Source of the DNA: JAEZVV01 sp036652035
GTDB taxonomy: Bacteria > Pseudomonadota > Gammaproteobacteria > Burkholderiales > Burkholderiaceae_F
DNA: 42,605 nt
Assembly: GCA_036652035.1 (NCBI GenBank)
Contig: JAVVWR010000019.1
Span: 1-42,605, forward strand
Direction: 5' to 3'
Both the position numbers and the translations under genes were made by a program. The notes below the pieces were generated by a model. The model saw only the letters and a program-made list of their open reading frames with translations. It did no database searches and was not told the DNA's origin. Of the stretch, positions 31,620 to 39,963 are shown one piece after another (the stretch's first letter is position 1; each line of letters opens with the position of its first letter).

Positions 31620-31623
31620 GGGT

Positions 31624-33324
31624 TTAGTTCGACGCCAGCAGCGCCGTCGAGCGGATCGCCGCGAGGGTGGCGTTGGGGGTAATGACTTCGGGGTCGCAAG
31701 CCAACTCGATCAAGGCCGGTAAGCGGCGTGACCGGATGTGACTGAGCGCGGCCGTCAAGAGGCTGGCGAATTCGTCGGTGCGGGTGGCGCGGGCGCCGAA
31801 GGCACCGTAGGCCTGGGCCAGTTTGGCAAAGTCGGGATTGGTCAGGGCGGTGGCACAGACTTGGCCGGGAAACCGGCGTTCCTGGTGCATGCGAATGGTG
31901 CCGTACATGCCGTTGTTGAACACCACGAACAAAACTCCGGCCTGTTCGGCTACCGCGGTGGCCAGCTCCTGCCCGGTCATGAGGAAATCGCCGTCGCCGG
32001 CGAAACAAAGCACGGTGCGTTCCGGCGCCGCAATCTTGGCGGCGATCGCGGCGGGCACGCCATAACCCATCGCCCCGCTCACCGGCGCAAGCTGGGTGCG
32101 CAGGCCGGAGTAGGGCCAGAAGCGATGCGCCCAGGTGGCGAAGTTGCCGGCACCGTTGGCGACGATGGTGTCGTCGGGCAAGGCGCGCTGGAGGATCTGG
32201 ACCACCTCCCACAGATCCAGCTGCGGTTGCTGGTTGGCGTAGACCGAGGGCCGCTGTTGCCATTCCTGGTACTCGGCGCGGGCGGCGAGGGTGGCTTCGC
32301 GCCAGGGCGGGTTGTCGGCCGGCATCATCATCGCCAGGCGCGCTGCGATCTGTGCCGGGCCGGCGTTGATCGCCAGCTCCGCTTGGTAGACCCGGCCCAG
32401 CTCGGCCGCATCGGCATGCACATGAATCAGGGCTTGCTGGGTTGCCGGTGCGGTCAACAGGCTGTAGCCCGAGCTTGTCATCTCGTCGAGCCGGGCGCCG
32501 ATGGCGAGCACCAGGTCCGCGTCGCGCACCCGCGCCGCGAGGCGCGGATTGATCGCGATGCCGACATCGCCGACGTAGTTGGGCAAGCGATTGTCGTAGA
32601 GGTCCTGGCGTCGGAACGCGCAAGCCACCGGCAGTTCATTGGCTTCAATAAAACGGCGCAAGTTGGCGCTGGCATCAGCCGTCCAGCCCGCACCGCCCAC
32701 CAGCACCAGCGGCCGGCGTGCCTGGCGCAGCAGGCGCTGCAGGGCCGCGACCTGGGTGTCCGACGGTGCGGCCGCCACCGGCTGGTGGCAGCGGGCGTCG
32801 GCCACCGCGGTCGTCGCATCCAGGATGTCTTCGGGCAGGGCCAGAACGACCGGGCCCGGGCGGCCGCTGGTCGCTACCTGGAAGGCGCGGGCGACCAACT
32901 CCGGAATGCGGTCGGCGCGATCGATCTGCGCCGCCCATTTGGCGATCGAGCCGAACATCAGGCGGACATCGATCTCCTGAAAGGCTTCGCGCTCCAGCGC
33001 CCCGGTACTGACCTGGCCGACAAAGAGCACCAGCGGAGTCGAGTCCTGCCGCGCGGTGTGGATGCCGATGGCGGCGTTGGTCGCGCCCGGGCCGCGTGTC
33101 ACAAACGCCACACCGGCCTGTCCGGTGAGCTTGCCGTAGGCCTCGGCCATGAAGCTCGAGCCTGACTCATGGCGATTGACGACGATCCGGATCTGATCGC
33201 TCGCGTGGCTCAAGGCGTCAAGCACCGACAAATAACTCTCGCCTGGCACGCAGAAGACATGATCCACTCCCTGAATCAATAGTTGATCGACAAGCAGGCG
33301 AGCGCCGGTGCGGTGGGGGGGCAT
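31624..33324 (-). CDS. Thiamine diphosphate-dependent enzyme, acetolactate synthase-like
   Basis: 566 residues of the ThDP decarboxylase/ALS large-subunit superfamily. The N-terminal PYR domain has HVFCVPGESYLSVLDAL and the activating Glu53 in NRHESGSSFMAEAYG; the middle domain starts near residue 200; the C-terminal PP domain has the GDG motif CFAGDGDFLMTGQELA ending in FNNGMYG, and PALIELACDP. No small regulatory subunit lies nearby, so it is not obviously the IlvB of branched-chain synthesis; a 2-keto acid or benzoylformate-like decarboxylase is possible. It is paired with a DUF4239 protein. The start ATG is in a 94-base divergent promoter region. Confidence 0.85.
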   Translation of the reverse strand: MPPHRTGARLLVDQLLIQGVDHVFCVPGESYLSVLDALSHASDQIRIVVNRHESGSSFMAEAYGKLTGQAGVAFVTRGPGATNAAIGIHTARQDSTPLVLFVGQVSTGALEREAFQEIDVRLMFGSIAKWAAQIDRADRIPELVARAFQVATSGRPGPVVLALPEDILDATTAVADARCHQPVAAAPSDTQVAALQRLLRQARRPLVLVGGAGWTADASANLRRFIEANELPVACAFRRQDLYDNRLPNYVGDVGIAINPRLAARVRDADLVLAIGARLDEMTSSGYSLLTAPATQQALIHVHADAAELGRVYQAELAINAGPAQIAARLAMMMPADNPPWREATLAARAEYQEWQQRPSVYANQQPQLDLWEVVQILQRALPDDTIVANGAGNFATWAHRFWPYSGLRTQLAPVSGAMGYGVPAAIAAKIAAPERTVLCFAGDGDFLMTGQELATAVAEQAGVLFVVFNNGMYGTIRMHQERRFPGQVCATALTNPDFAKLAQAYGAFGARATRTDEFASLLTAALSHIRSRRLPALIELACDPEVITPNATLAAIRSTALLASN

Positions 33325-33418
33325 GGTGTGGGCCGAGGCAAGTGTTGCGCGGCAGTGTAAGCGCTGCAGATCGAGCGGCGGTCTGGAACAATCGGGGTCT
33401 AGACAAGGGAGATTTGTG

Positions 33419-35671
33419 ATGCGATTGATCGCCGCGCTGGGTGGCGCAGGGGTGGTGTTGATGGCGATGGCCGATGGCGCGTGGGCGCAGGCCGAGGCGC
33501 AGATCCCGCTGCCTGCGGCCGCGCTCGAGGCGGTCGAGACCGCGCCGCGGCCGAAGGTGGGCCTGGTGCTCTCGGGCGGCGGTGCGCGTGGCTTTGCTCA
33601 CATCGGCGTGATCAAGGTGCTCGAAGAACTCGGGGTTCAGGTCGAGGTGCTCACGGCTACCAGCATGGGGTCGATCGTGGGCGGCGGTTATGCCGCGGGC
33701 TACACCGCGGGCGAGATGGAGCAGATCGTTGCCGATGTCGATTGGGCCGCGATCTTCGCCGCACGGGCTCCGCGTGAAGACCTCAACTGGCGGCGCAAGG
33801 AAGACGACTACAAGAATCTGGCGGCCGGCGAGATCGGTCTGTCTGGGGGCAAGCCGTCCTTGCCCGCGGGGGCCTTGTCGAGCCAGAACCTCGAACTTTT
33901 CCTGCGCTCGATCGCCAAGCCGGTGGGGACGATCAACAACCTCGATCGCCTGCCGATTCCGTTTGCCGCGATGGCGACCAACCTCGAGAGCGGCAAGCTG
34001 ATCGTGATGCAAAAGGACGCCACGCTCGAGCAGGCGATGCGCGCCTCGATGTCGGTGCCGGGCGCTTTCCCGCCGTTCGACTTCCGTGGTTCGCTGCTGG
34101 TCGATGGCGGTCTGGTGCGCAACCTGCCCGTCGATATCGCTCGCAAGATGGGGGCCGACGTGGTGATCGCGGTCAACGTCGGCACCCCCTTGTCAGGGCG
34201 GAGTGCGCTGGGCAACCTGATCGGCGTGGCCGGTCAGATGATCAACATCCTGACCGAACAGAACGTCGAGGTCAGTCTGGCCGAGCTGCGGCCGCAGGAC
34301 ATCCTGATCACGCCCGATCTCAAGAACTACAGCGCGGCGGATTTCAGCAAGGCCGACCAGATCATCGCCGCCGGAGAAGCCGCCGCCCGCCGGGCGATCG
34401 GGCGCCTCAATCAACTCGCGGTGTCACCCACGAACTATCGGGCCTGGAATTCGGTGCGAATGGCCGCGATCGGGCAGAGCGATGCGTACGTGATCGACCA
34501 GCTCAAGGTTGAGGGTCTGACCGTGGTCAATCCCGATACCGTGACGGCTGCGGTCGATCTGCCGCGTGGCAGACCAGTGACAGCGGATGAGGTGGCCGTT
34601 GCCACCCGCCGGGTATGGGGCAGTGGCGATTTTCAGGCCGTGCCTTATCGCTTTGATGAGGGCCTCAACAACACCCAGACCCTGGTGTTGACTCCGATCG
34701 AGAAACCTTGGGGTTACAACACGCTGCGCTTGGGGGGCAGCGTCCAGACCGACTTTGGCAACAGCAACACCTTTAATTTGCTGGTGGCCCATACCTGGAG
34801 TTGGCTCAACAACTGGGGGGGCGAGTGGCGTAACGAATTGCAGGTGGGCGAGAACGGTCGTCTCTTGACCGAGTTCTATCAGCCGCTGGGCGCTGGCAGC
34901 CGCTGGTATCTGATGCCGCGTCTGTCATCGCTGCGGGAATCGTTCGATGTCTACCACCAGGACCAGGCGATCGCCCGCATGCACAACAAGGTCAGCCTGG
35001 GCGAGCTGCGCCTGGGCTATCTGATCGGTCGGCTGGGCCATGTCAGCGTTGGCGCGGGCTACGCCAGGGTCAGTACCGATCCGCTGGTGGGCGACCCTTC
35101 GATTACCGGTGGCCAATCAAGCTCACCGGTTTGGTCGGCCGAGTTCAATCTCGACACGCTCGATAGCGTGAGTTTTCCCACCAGCGGATATCGGCTGGCG
35201 GGCTCGGCCATGCGTTTTGAGCAAAACGTGGGGTCGGCCAGGCGTGATTTCGCCTACACGGGGGAAGTGAGTAAGCCCATCACGATCGGGCGCTGGACCA
35301 CGGTGCTCGATGCCCGAGCGGGGCGGGCGACCCAGGAAGGCGCGTTCCGGCTGGGGGGAATCTTCAACTTGTCGGGCTCGCCGTATGGGCGCTTCACGGG
35401 TTCGAACATGGTGTTTGGGCGCGCCATGATCAGCCGCAACATCAGCGATGCCTTGGGCGAGATCCGGATGCCGATTTACGCCGGGATCTCGCTGGAGCTC
35501 GGCAAGCTCGAGGCTCCCGCGGACAGCTTCCTGGGTGGCAGTGGCGGTTGGCAGCAAGCGGGTTCGCTGTTTCTGGGCGCCAATTCACCGATCGGCCCCA
35601 TGTACTTCGCGCTCGGCAAGACGGTTTCTGGCTCGAGCGCGATGTATCTGTACTGGGGCCGGCCGCAGTAA
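33419..35671 (+). CDS. Patatin-like phospholipase with C-terminal beta-barrel (PlpD-like, type Vd secretion)
   Basis: 750 residues. A signal peptide runs to about residue 23 (MADGAWA, then QAEAQ). The patatin domain has the oxyanion loop SGGGARGFAHIG (52-63), nucleophile Ser82 in LTATSMGSIVGGG, and Asp229 in VDGGLVRN. A POTRA-like segment follows (about 370-430) and a barrel of the Omp85/TpsB type to the C-terminus, as in Pseudomonas PlpD, which displays its lipase outside the cell. The usual nucleophile elbow G-x-S-x-G reads A-T-S-M-G here. GGGAGATTTGTG precedes the ATG at 33419; the frame is open upstream without a signal peptide. It is monocistronic and divergent from the ThDP enzyme gene. 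Confidence 0.9.
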   Translation: MRLIAALGGAGVVLMAMADGAWAQAEAQIPLPAAALEAVETAPRPKVGLVLSGGGARGFAHIGVIKVLEELGVQVEVLTATSMGSIVGGGYAAGYTAGEMEQIVADVDWAAIFAARAPREDLNWRRKEDDYKNLAAGEIGLSGGKPSLPAGALSSQNLELFLRSIAKPVGTINNLDRLPIPFAAMATNLESGKLIVMQKDATLEQAMRASMSVPGAFPPFDFRGSLLVDGGLVRNLPVDIARKMGADVVIAVNVGTPLSGRSALGNLIGVAGQMINILTEQNVEVSLAELRPQDILITPDLKNYSAADFSKADQIIAAGEAAARRAIGRLNQLAVSPTNYRAWNSVRMAAIGQSDAYVIDQLKVEGLTVVNPDTVTAAVDLPRGRPVTADEVAVATRRVWGSGDFQAVPYRFDEGLNNTQTLVLTPIEKPWGYNTLRLGGSVQTDFGNSNTFNLLVAHTWSWLNNWGGEWRNELQVGENGRLLTEFYQPLGAGSRWYLMPRLSSLRESFDVYHQDQAIARMHNKVSLGELRLGYLIGRLGHVSVGAGYARVSTDPLVGDPSITGGQSSSPVWSAEFNLDTLDSVSFPTSGYRLAGSAMRFEQNVGSARRDFAYTGEVSKPITIGRWTTVLDARAGRATQEGAFRLGGIFNLSGSPYGRFTGSNMVFGRAMISRNISDALGEIRMPIYAGISLELGKLEAPADSFLGGSGGWQQAGSLFLGANSPIGPMYFALGKTVSGSSAMYLYWGRPQ

Positions 35672-35680
35672 GCCGCAGGT

Positions 35681-36298
35681 TTACACGGCGGCGCGGTCGG
35701 TCTGCTTGGCCATGCGGTGGGCTTCGAAAGCGAAAACCACCGCCGCCCAGCCGTCGAAGATCAGTTCGATCGACAGGAACAGACCGAGCGCCCACAGGCC
35801 CGAGCCCGGCCAGCCCGCGAACAGGATCAGACCGAGCGCGAGCGAGATCGCCCCGGACAGCACGATCAGGCCCCAGCCCTTGGCTTCACGGTGGGTGACG
35901 CCGAGCCAGGCCTTGGTCAGGCCCATCGCCACCAGATAGGCCGCCACTACCAGGGTGAGGCTTTCCGCGGCGAGCACCGGGTTGAACACCATCAATCCGC
36001 CTGCCAGCAAAGAGAACAAGGCCATCACGATGGCACTTGTCTTGCCTTTCCAGCCGTCGATCCGCCACGCCATCACCAGGCCGGAGCCGCCGGTCACGAG
36101 CAGCATGGCGCCAAAGAAAATCGCCACGCCCACGGAATACGCCAGCGGCTGGAAAAAGCCGATCGAACCGAATACCAGGGCGAGAATGCCCCAGGCGAGC
36201 AAGAGCCCCCAGTGGCGCGAGGCGGGCAGAAGGATTCGTTCGCGCAGGGATCGCAGCGAAGCCTCGGCGGCGGGAGTGGACTGCGGTGCAGGGGACAT
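35681..36298 (-). CDS. HdeD family membrane protein (DUF308)
   Basis: 205 residues with six predicted membrane helices (for example WGLLLAWGILALVFGSIGFF, LLVTGGSGLVMAWRI, LIVLSGAISLALGLILF), in the paired three-helix repeats of DUF308/HdeD. E. coli HdeD is linked to acid resistance at high cell density; the mechanism is unknown. AAGGAGGGTTT stands right before the ATG at 36298 and decides the start. It converges on the phospholipase gene with 9 bases between stops. Confidence 0.9.
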   Translation of the reverse strand: MSPAPQSTPAAEASLRSLRERILLPASRHWGLLLAWGILALVFGSIGFFQPLAYSVGVAIFFGAMLLVTGGSGLVMAWRIDGWKGKTSAIVMALFSLLAGGLMVFNPVLAAESLTLVVAAYLVAMGLTKAWLGVTHREAKGWGLIVLSGAISLALGLILFAGWPGSGLWALGLFLSIELIFDGWAAVVFAFEAHRMAKQTDRAAV

Positions 36299-36398
36299 AA
36301 ACCCTCCTTGGAAGCGGCCCGACGGGTCGCGTTCCCTCATCTTGCCCGCGTGTGCCGTATCGAACCAGCGTTCCCCGTTGGGGGTGGCGCTCCATGCA

Positions 36399-36425
36399 AC
36401 AGGGCGACCGTTAAGGCCGCCCTGT
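36399..36425. other. Hairpin between the BCCT and hdeD genes
   Basis: ACAGGGCG (36399-36406) and CGCCCTGT (36418-36425) form a perfect 8-base stem with an 11-base loop, about 40 bases past the BCCT stop. There is no T-run. It may be a weak terminator or part of the hdeD promoter region. Confidence 0.4.
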
Positions 36426-36465
36426 CGGCTTGACAGCGATCGGGCGCCGGCCCGGACTCGGGGCC

Positions 36466-37995
36466 TTAAGCCTCCGAGTCCGAACGTGCCGCGATCTGCG
36501 CCTTGATCCGGCGGCGCAGCGCGCGTTCGGCGCGGTCCTTGTTCTCGACCTCAACCACCAGCTCGCGGTAGAGCGCCCAGCACATCAGGCCGATCACGGC
36601 CGTAAACGGCAGTGCGAAGGTGATCGCCGCCGATTGCAGCGCCTTGAGGCCGCCGGCGAGCAACAACGCGATCGCGCTGCCGGCGATCAGGCCGCCCCAC
36701 ATCAGCTTGCTGCGGTGGCTGGGGCGGATGCTCTTCGACGACAGCATGCCCAGCACATACACGCCCGAATCGCCCGAGGTGACAAAGAAGATCACCAGCA
36801 AGGCGGTGGCGACGATCGACAGCAGCGTGCTCAGCGGCAAGGCCTCGAACATGACGAACAAGGCGGTGGCGACGTCGGCCTGCACCGCTTCGACCAGCGG
36901 CGCGCCCTGGAAGATCTGCAGGCTGAGCGCGGTGCCGCCGAAGATCGAGAACCAGATCCACGCCACCAGCGCCGGCACCAGCAAGGCGCCGACCACGAAC
37001 TCGCGGATGGTGCGGCCGCGCGAGACCCGCGCGATGAAGAGACCCACGAAGGGCGACCAGGAGATCCACCACGCCCAGTAGAAGACGGTCCAGTCGCTGA
37101 CCCAGGAATTGGTCGAGAAGGGCGTCAGCCGCAGGCTCATCTGGACGAACTCGGAGATGTAGCTGCCGAGGGTGCTGGTGAAGGTGTCGAGGATGGCGAC
37201 GGTCGGGCCGACCACGAAGATCGTGAGCGCCAGCGCCGCGGCGAGCCACAGGTTGAGCGACGAGAGCCACTTGATGCCACGGTCGAGGCCGGTGAGCGAG
37301 GAGCCAAGAAAGAGCAGCGTGGTCAGCACCACGATTGCCACTTGCCAGCCGGCGCCGACCGGCAGCCCGAAAACGGCGTTGAGGCCGGCGTTGATCTGCA
37401 GCGCTCCCAGGCCGAGCGAGGTGGCAATGCCGAAGGTGGTGGCGATCACGCCCAACATGTCGACCAGGCCGGCGGTGCCGGGCGGCGCGTAAGGCAGTTG
37501 CGCGACCACTTCGCCGATCGATGCCCTTTGCTTGCGGCGGTACTGGAAAAAGGCCAGCGCCAGACCGACCACGCAGTAGATCGCCCACGGGTGCAGGCCC
37601 CAGTGGAAGAACGAGTAGCGCATTGCCGCGTTGGCGGCTTCGGCCGTCAGCGGGGCTACGCCCGGCGGCGGGTTGGCGTAGTGAGAGATCGGCTCGGCCA
37701 CGCCGAAGAAGACCAGGCCGATCGCCATGCCGGTCGAAAACAGCATGGCGAACCAGGCGCCGCGAGAGTATTCGGGCTCCTCGTCATCGTCGCCCAGGGT
37801 GATGTCGCCGAAGTGAGAGAACGCGAGAAACAGGCATAACAGCACCGCCGCTGCCACCACCCACAGGTAGAGCCAGCCGGCGTAGCGGCTGGTGCCAGCG
37901 AGTGTTGCCGCCGTCATCGACCCCAGAGACGCCGGGTCGACCACGCCCCAGCCGACCAGGCCGGCAATGATTCCTATGCCTATCTTCATCCACAT
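36466..37995 (-). CDS. BCCT family transporter (betaine/choline/carnitine type), copy 1
   Basis: 509 residues with the 12-helix BCCT pattern. YSRGAWFAMLFSTGMAIGLV is the substrate-site helix with a Gly-rich unwound segment, and the signature FYWAWWISWSPFVGLFIARV is followed by SRGRTIREF. The C-terminal tail is charged (KDRAERALRRRIKAQ). It lacks the long osmosensing C-terminus of BetP. AAGGAGTGACG precedes the ATG. It is 91 bases downstream of a close paralogue; the spacer holds a small CTCGCC/GGCGAG hairpin at 38025-38041. Likely substrates are glycine betaine, choline or carnitine for osmoprotection or catabolism. Confidence 0.92.
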   Translation of the reverse strand: MWMKIGIGIIAGLVGWGVVDPASLGSMTAATLAGTSRYAGWLYLWVVAAAVLLCLFLAFSHFGDITLGDDDEEPEYSRGAWFAMLFSTGMAIGLVFFGVAEPISHYANPPPGVAPLTAEAANAAMRYSFFHWGLHPWAIYCVVGLALAFFQYRRKQRASIGEVVAQLPYAPPGTAGLVDMLGVIATTFGIATSLGLGALQINAGLNAVFGLPVGAGWQVAIVVLTTLLFLGSSLTGLDRGIKWLSSLNLWLAAALALTIFVVGPTVAILDTFTSTLGSYISEFVQMSLRLTPFSTNSWVSDWTVFYWAWWISWSPFVGLFIARVSRGRTIREFVVGALLVPALVAWIWFSIFGGTALSLQIFQGAPLVEAVQADVATALFVMFEALPLSTLLSIVATALLVIFFVTSGDSGVYVLGMLSSKSIRPSHRSKLMWGGLIAGSAIALLLAGGLKALQSAAITFALPFTAVIGLMCWALYRELVVEVENKDRAERALRRRIKAQIAARSDSEA

Positions 37996-38086
37996 CTATC
38001 GTCACTCCTTGTTGCTGCTGGGCGCTCGCCGCCGAGGCGAGAGCCTGTCTTGTCCGACGGCTTGAGCCGGCCTTGCTTGTCTCTCC

Positions 38087-39610
38087 TCAGTCTTGGGTTT
38101 GCGCCATCTGGCGCTTGATTCGGCGCCGCAGCTCGCGCTCGGCGCGGTCTTTGACAGCGAGCTCGACGCGCAGCGCGCGGTAGAGCGAAATCGCCATCAG
38201 GATGATCACGACCGCAAACGGCAGGGCGAACACGATCGCCGCCGACTGCAAGGCCTTGAGTCCGCCCGCCAGCAGCAGGGCGATCGCGATCGCCGAGACC
38301 AGCAGGCCCCAGGTGAGCTTGCTGCGTTGCGACGGATGCGGGTTGCCACGCTCGGACAGCATGCTCAGCACGAAGGTGGCCGAGTCGCCCGAGGTGACGA
38401 AGAACACGATGATCAGCACCGTCGTCAGCAGCGTCAGAACGCCCGAGAACGGCAGCAGTTGAAACAGGGCAAAGAGCGCGGTGGCGATGTCGGCCTTGAC
38501 CTCGGTCACCAGCGGCGCACCGGCGAAGATCTGCAGGGTGAGCGCAGTGCCGCCAAAGACCGAGAACCAGATGAACGCCGCCAGCGCGGGCGCGAACAAG
38601 GTGCCGAAGACGAATTCGCGGATGGTGCGCCCGCGCGAGACGCGGGCAATGAACAGGCCCACGAAGGGCGACCACGAGATCCACCACGCCCAGTAGAAGA
38701 CGGTCCAGTCGCCAATCCAGCTGTTGTCGCGGAAGGGCGTCAGGCGCAGGCTCATGCGCACGAATTCGGTCAGGTAGGAGCCCAGGGTGTTGGTGAAGGT
38801 GTCGAGGATCGCCACGGTCGGGCCGACCACGAATACGAACAGTGCGATCGCCGCCGCCAGCACCAGGTTGGCCGACGACAGCCACTTGACGCCGCGGTCG
38901 AGCCCCGAGAGCGCCGAGCCGATAAAGAGCATCGTCGTCACCACCACGATCCCGACCTGCCAGCCGGCCCCCACCGGCATCCCGACCACGGCCGCGAGAC
39001 CGGCGTTGATCTGCAGGGCTCCCAGCCCGAGCGAGGTGGCCACGCCGAAGGCGGTGGCGATCACCGCCAGGATGTCGACCGCCGTGGCGGTCCAGGCGGG
39101 CGCATAAGGCAGCTCGGCAACGGTGGCGCCGATGGTGGCGGGAGCGCCGCGGCGGAACTGGAAAAACGCGATCGCCAAGGCCACCACGCTGTAGAGCGCC
39201 CAGGGGTGCAGGCCCCAGTGGAAGAACGAATAACGCATCGCCGCGTTGGCGGCGTCGGGCGTGAGCGGGGCCACGCCCGGCGGCGGGCTGGCGAAATGCG
39301 AGATCGGCTCGGCTGCGCCCCAGAACACCAGGCCGATGCCCATGCCGGCGGCAAACAGCATCGAGAACCAGGCGCCGCGCGAATACGCGGGTTCTTCGTC
39401 TTCGTCGCCCAGGACCAGACTGCCGTAGCGGGAGAAAGCAAGAAAAAGCGCGAAGGCCACGGCGGCGGCCACCACCCACAGGTACCACCAGCCGGCGTAT
39501 TTGGTGGTGGCTGCCAGCGCGGCCTGCGACATGGCGCCCAGCGATTCCGGCGCGATCACGCCCCAAGCGGCGAACGCGGCGACGACGGCCATCGAAAACC
39601 TGGAAAGCAT
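38087..39610 (-). CDS. BCCT family transporter (betaine/choline/carnitine type), copy 2
   Basis: 507 residues, closely similar to the next gene over its whole length (shared LGALQINAGL, GPTVAILDTFT, SWSPFVGLFIARVSRGRT, LLLAGGLKALQSAA), which points to tandem duplication. Differences lie in the first helix, in GMGIGLVFWGAAEPISHF versus GMAIGLVFFGVAEPISHY at the substrate site, and in the tail. AGGAGTCAGG precedes the ATG at 39610. It is first in the pair, so its promoter lies in 39611-39963. The changes near the binding site suggest different substrates or affinities. Confidence 0.92.
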   Translation of the reverse strand: MLSRFSMAVVAAFAAWGVIAPESLGAMSQAALAATTKYAGWWYLWVVAAAVAFALFLAFSRYGSLVLGDEDEEPAYSRGAWFSMLFAAGMGIGLVFWGAAEPISHFASPPPGVAPLTPDAANAAMRYSFFHWGLHPWALYSVVALAIAFFQFRRGAPATIGATVAELPYAPAWTATAVDILAVIATAFGVATSLGLGALQINAGLAAVVGMPVGAGWQVGIVVVTTMLFIGSALSGLDRGVKWLSSANLVLAAAIALFVFVVGPTVAILDTFTNTLGSYLTEFVRMSLRLTPFRDNSWIGDWTVFYWAWWISWSPFVGLFIARVSRGRTIREFVFGTLFAPALAAFIWFSVFGGTALTLQIFAGAPLVTEVKADIATALFALFQLLPFSGVLTLLTTVLIIVFFVTSGDSATFVLSMLSERGNPHPSQRSKLTWGLLVSAIAIALLLAGGLKALQSAAIVFALPFAVVIILMAISLYRALRVELAVKDRAERELRRRIKRQMAQTQD

Positions 39611-39963
39611 CCTGACTCCTGTTGGGAACCGGGGCGGGCGGTGGCGACGCGCAATTTGCCACCGTACCCGGTGTCACTGGGGTCCGCACTGGGCCAGGGC
39701 GCGTTCAAACACGCTCGGCGTGCACGCCACAACCCGGCTCCCATCAGGGCTCGAATGCGCTGAGCGCCGACTGCTGGGAGGCTGCCAACCCGATTTTCAG
39801 CGCGCAGCCTGAGAGGGGTGCGCGCCACGGCCCCGTCTTCGCTGAAAACCTGGGGCGCCTGGAGTGGATCCGAGCTCGGGGTTCGGAAACAACCCGCGTG
39901 TCGCGGGCCTTGATCAGTACTCAACCCAAGATAACACGCACCTTGTGCTCCGGCGCTGCGGAT
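39611..39963. promoter_or_regulatory. Intergenic region between ackA and the BCCT pair
   Basis: 353 bases without a supportable gene. It holds a perfect 12-base palindrome GGCGTGCACGCC (39717-39728), about 107 bases upstream of the BCCT start, and a distant perfect inverted repeat TTTTCAGCG (39794-39802)/CGCTGAAAA (39840-39848). Either could be an operator for osmotic or substrate control. No clear -10/-35 was found. Confidence 0.35.
39893..39907 (-). terminator. Probable terminator of the pta-ackA unit
   Basis: CCCGCG (39893-39898), loop TGT, CGCGGG (39902-39907). Read leftward the hairpin is followed by TTGTTT. It is about 57 bases past the ackA stop. Confidence 0.5.
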
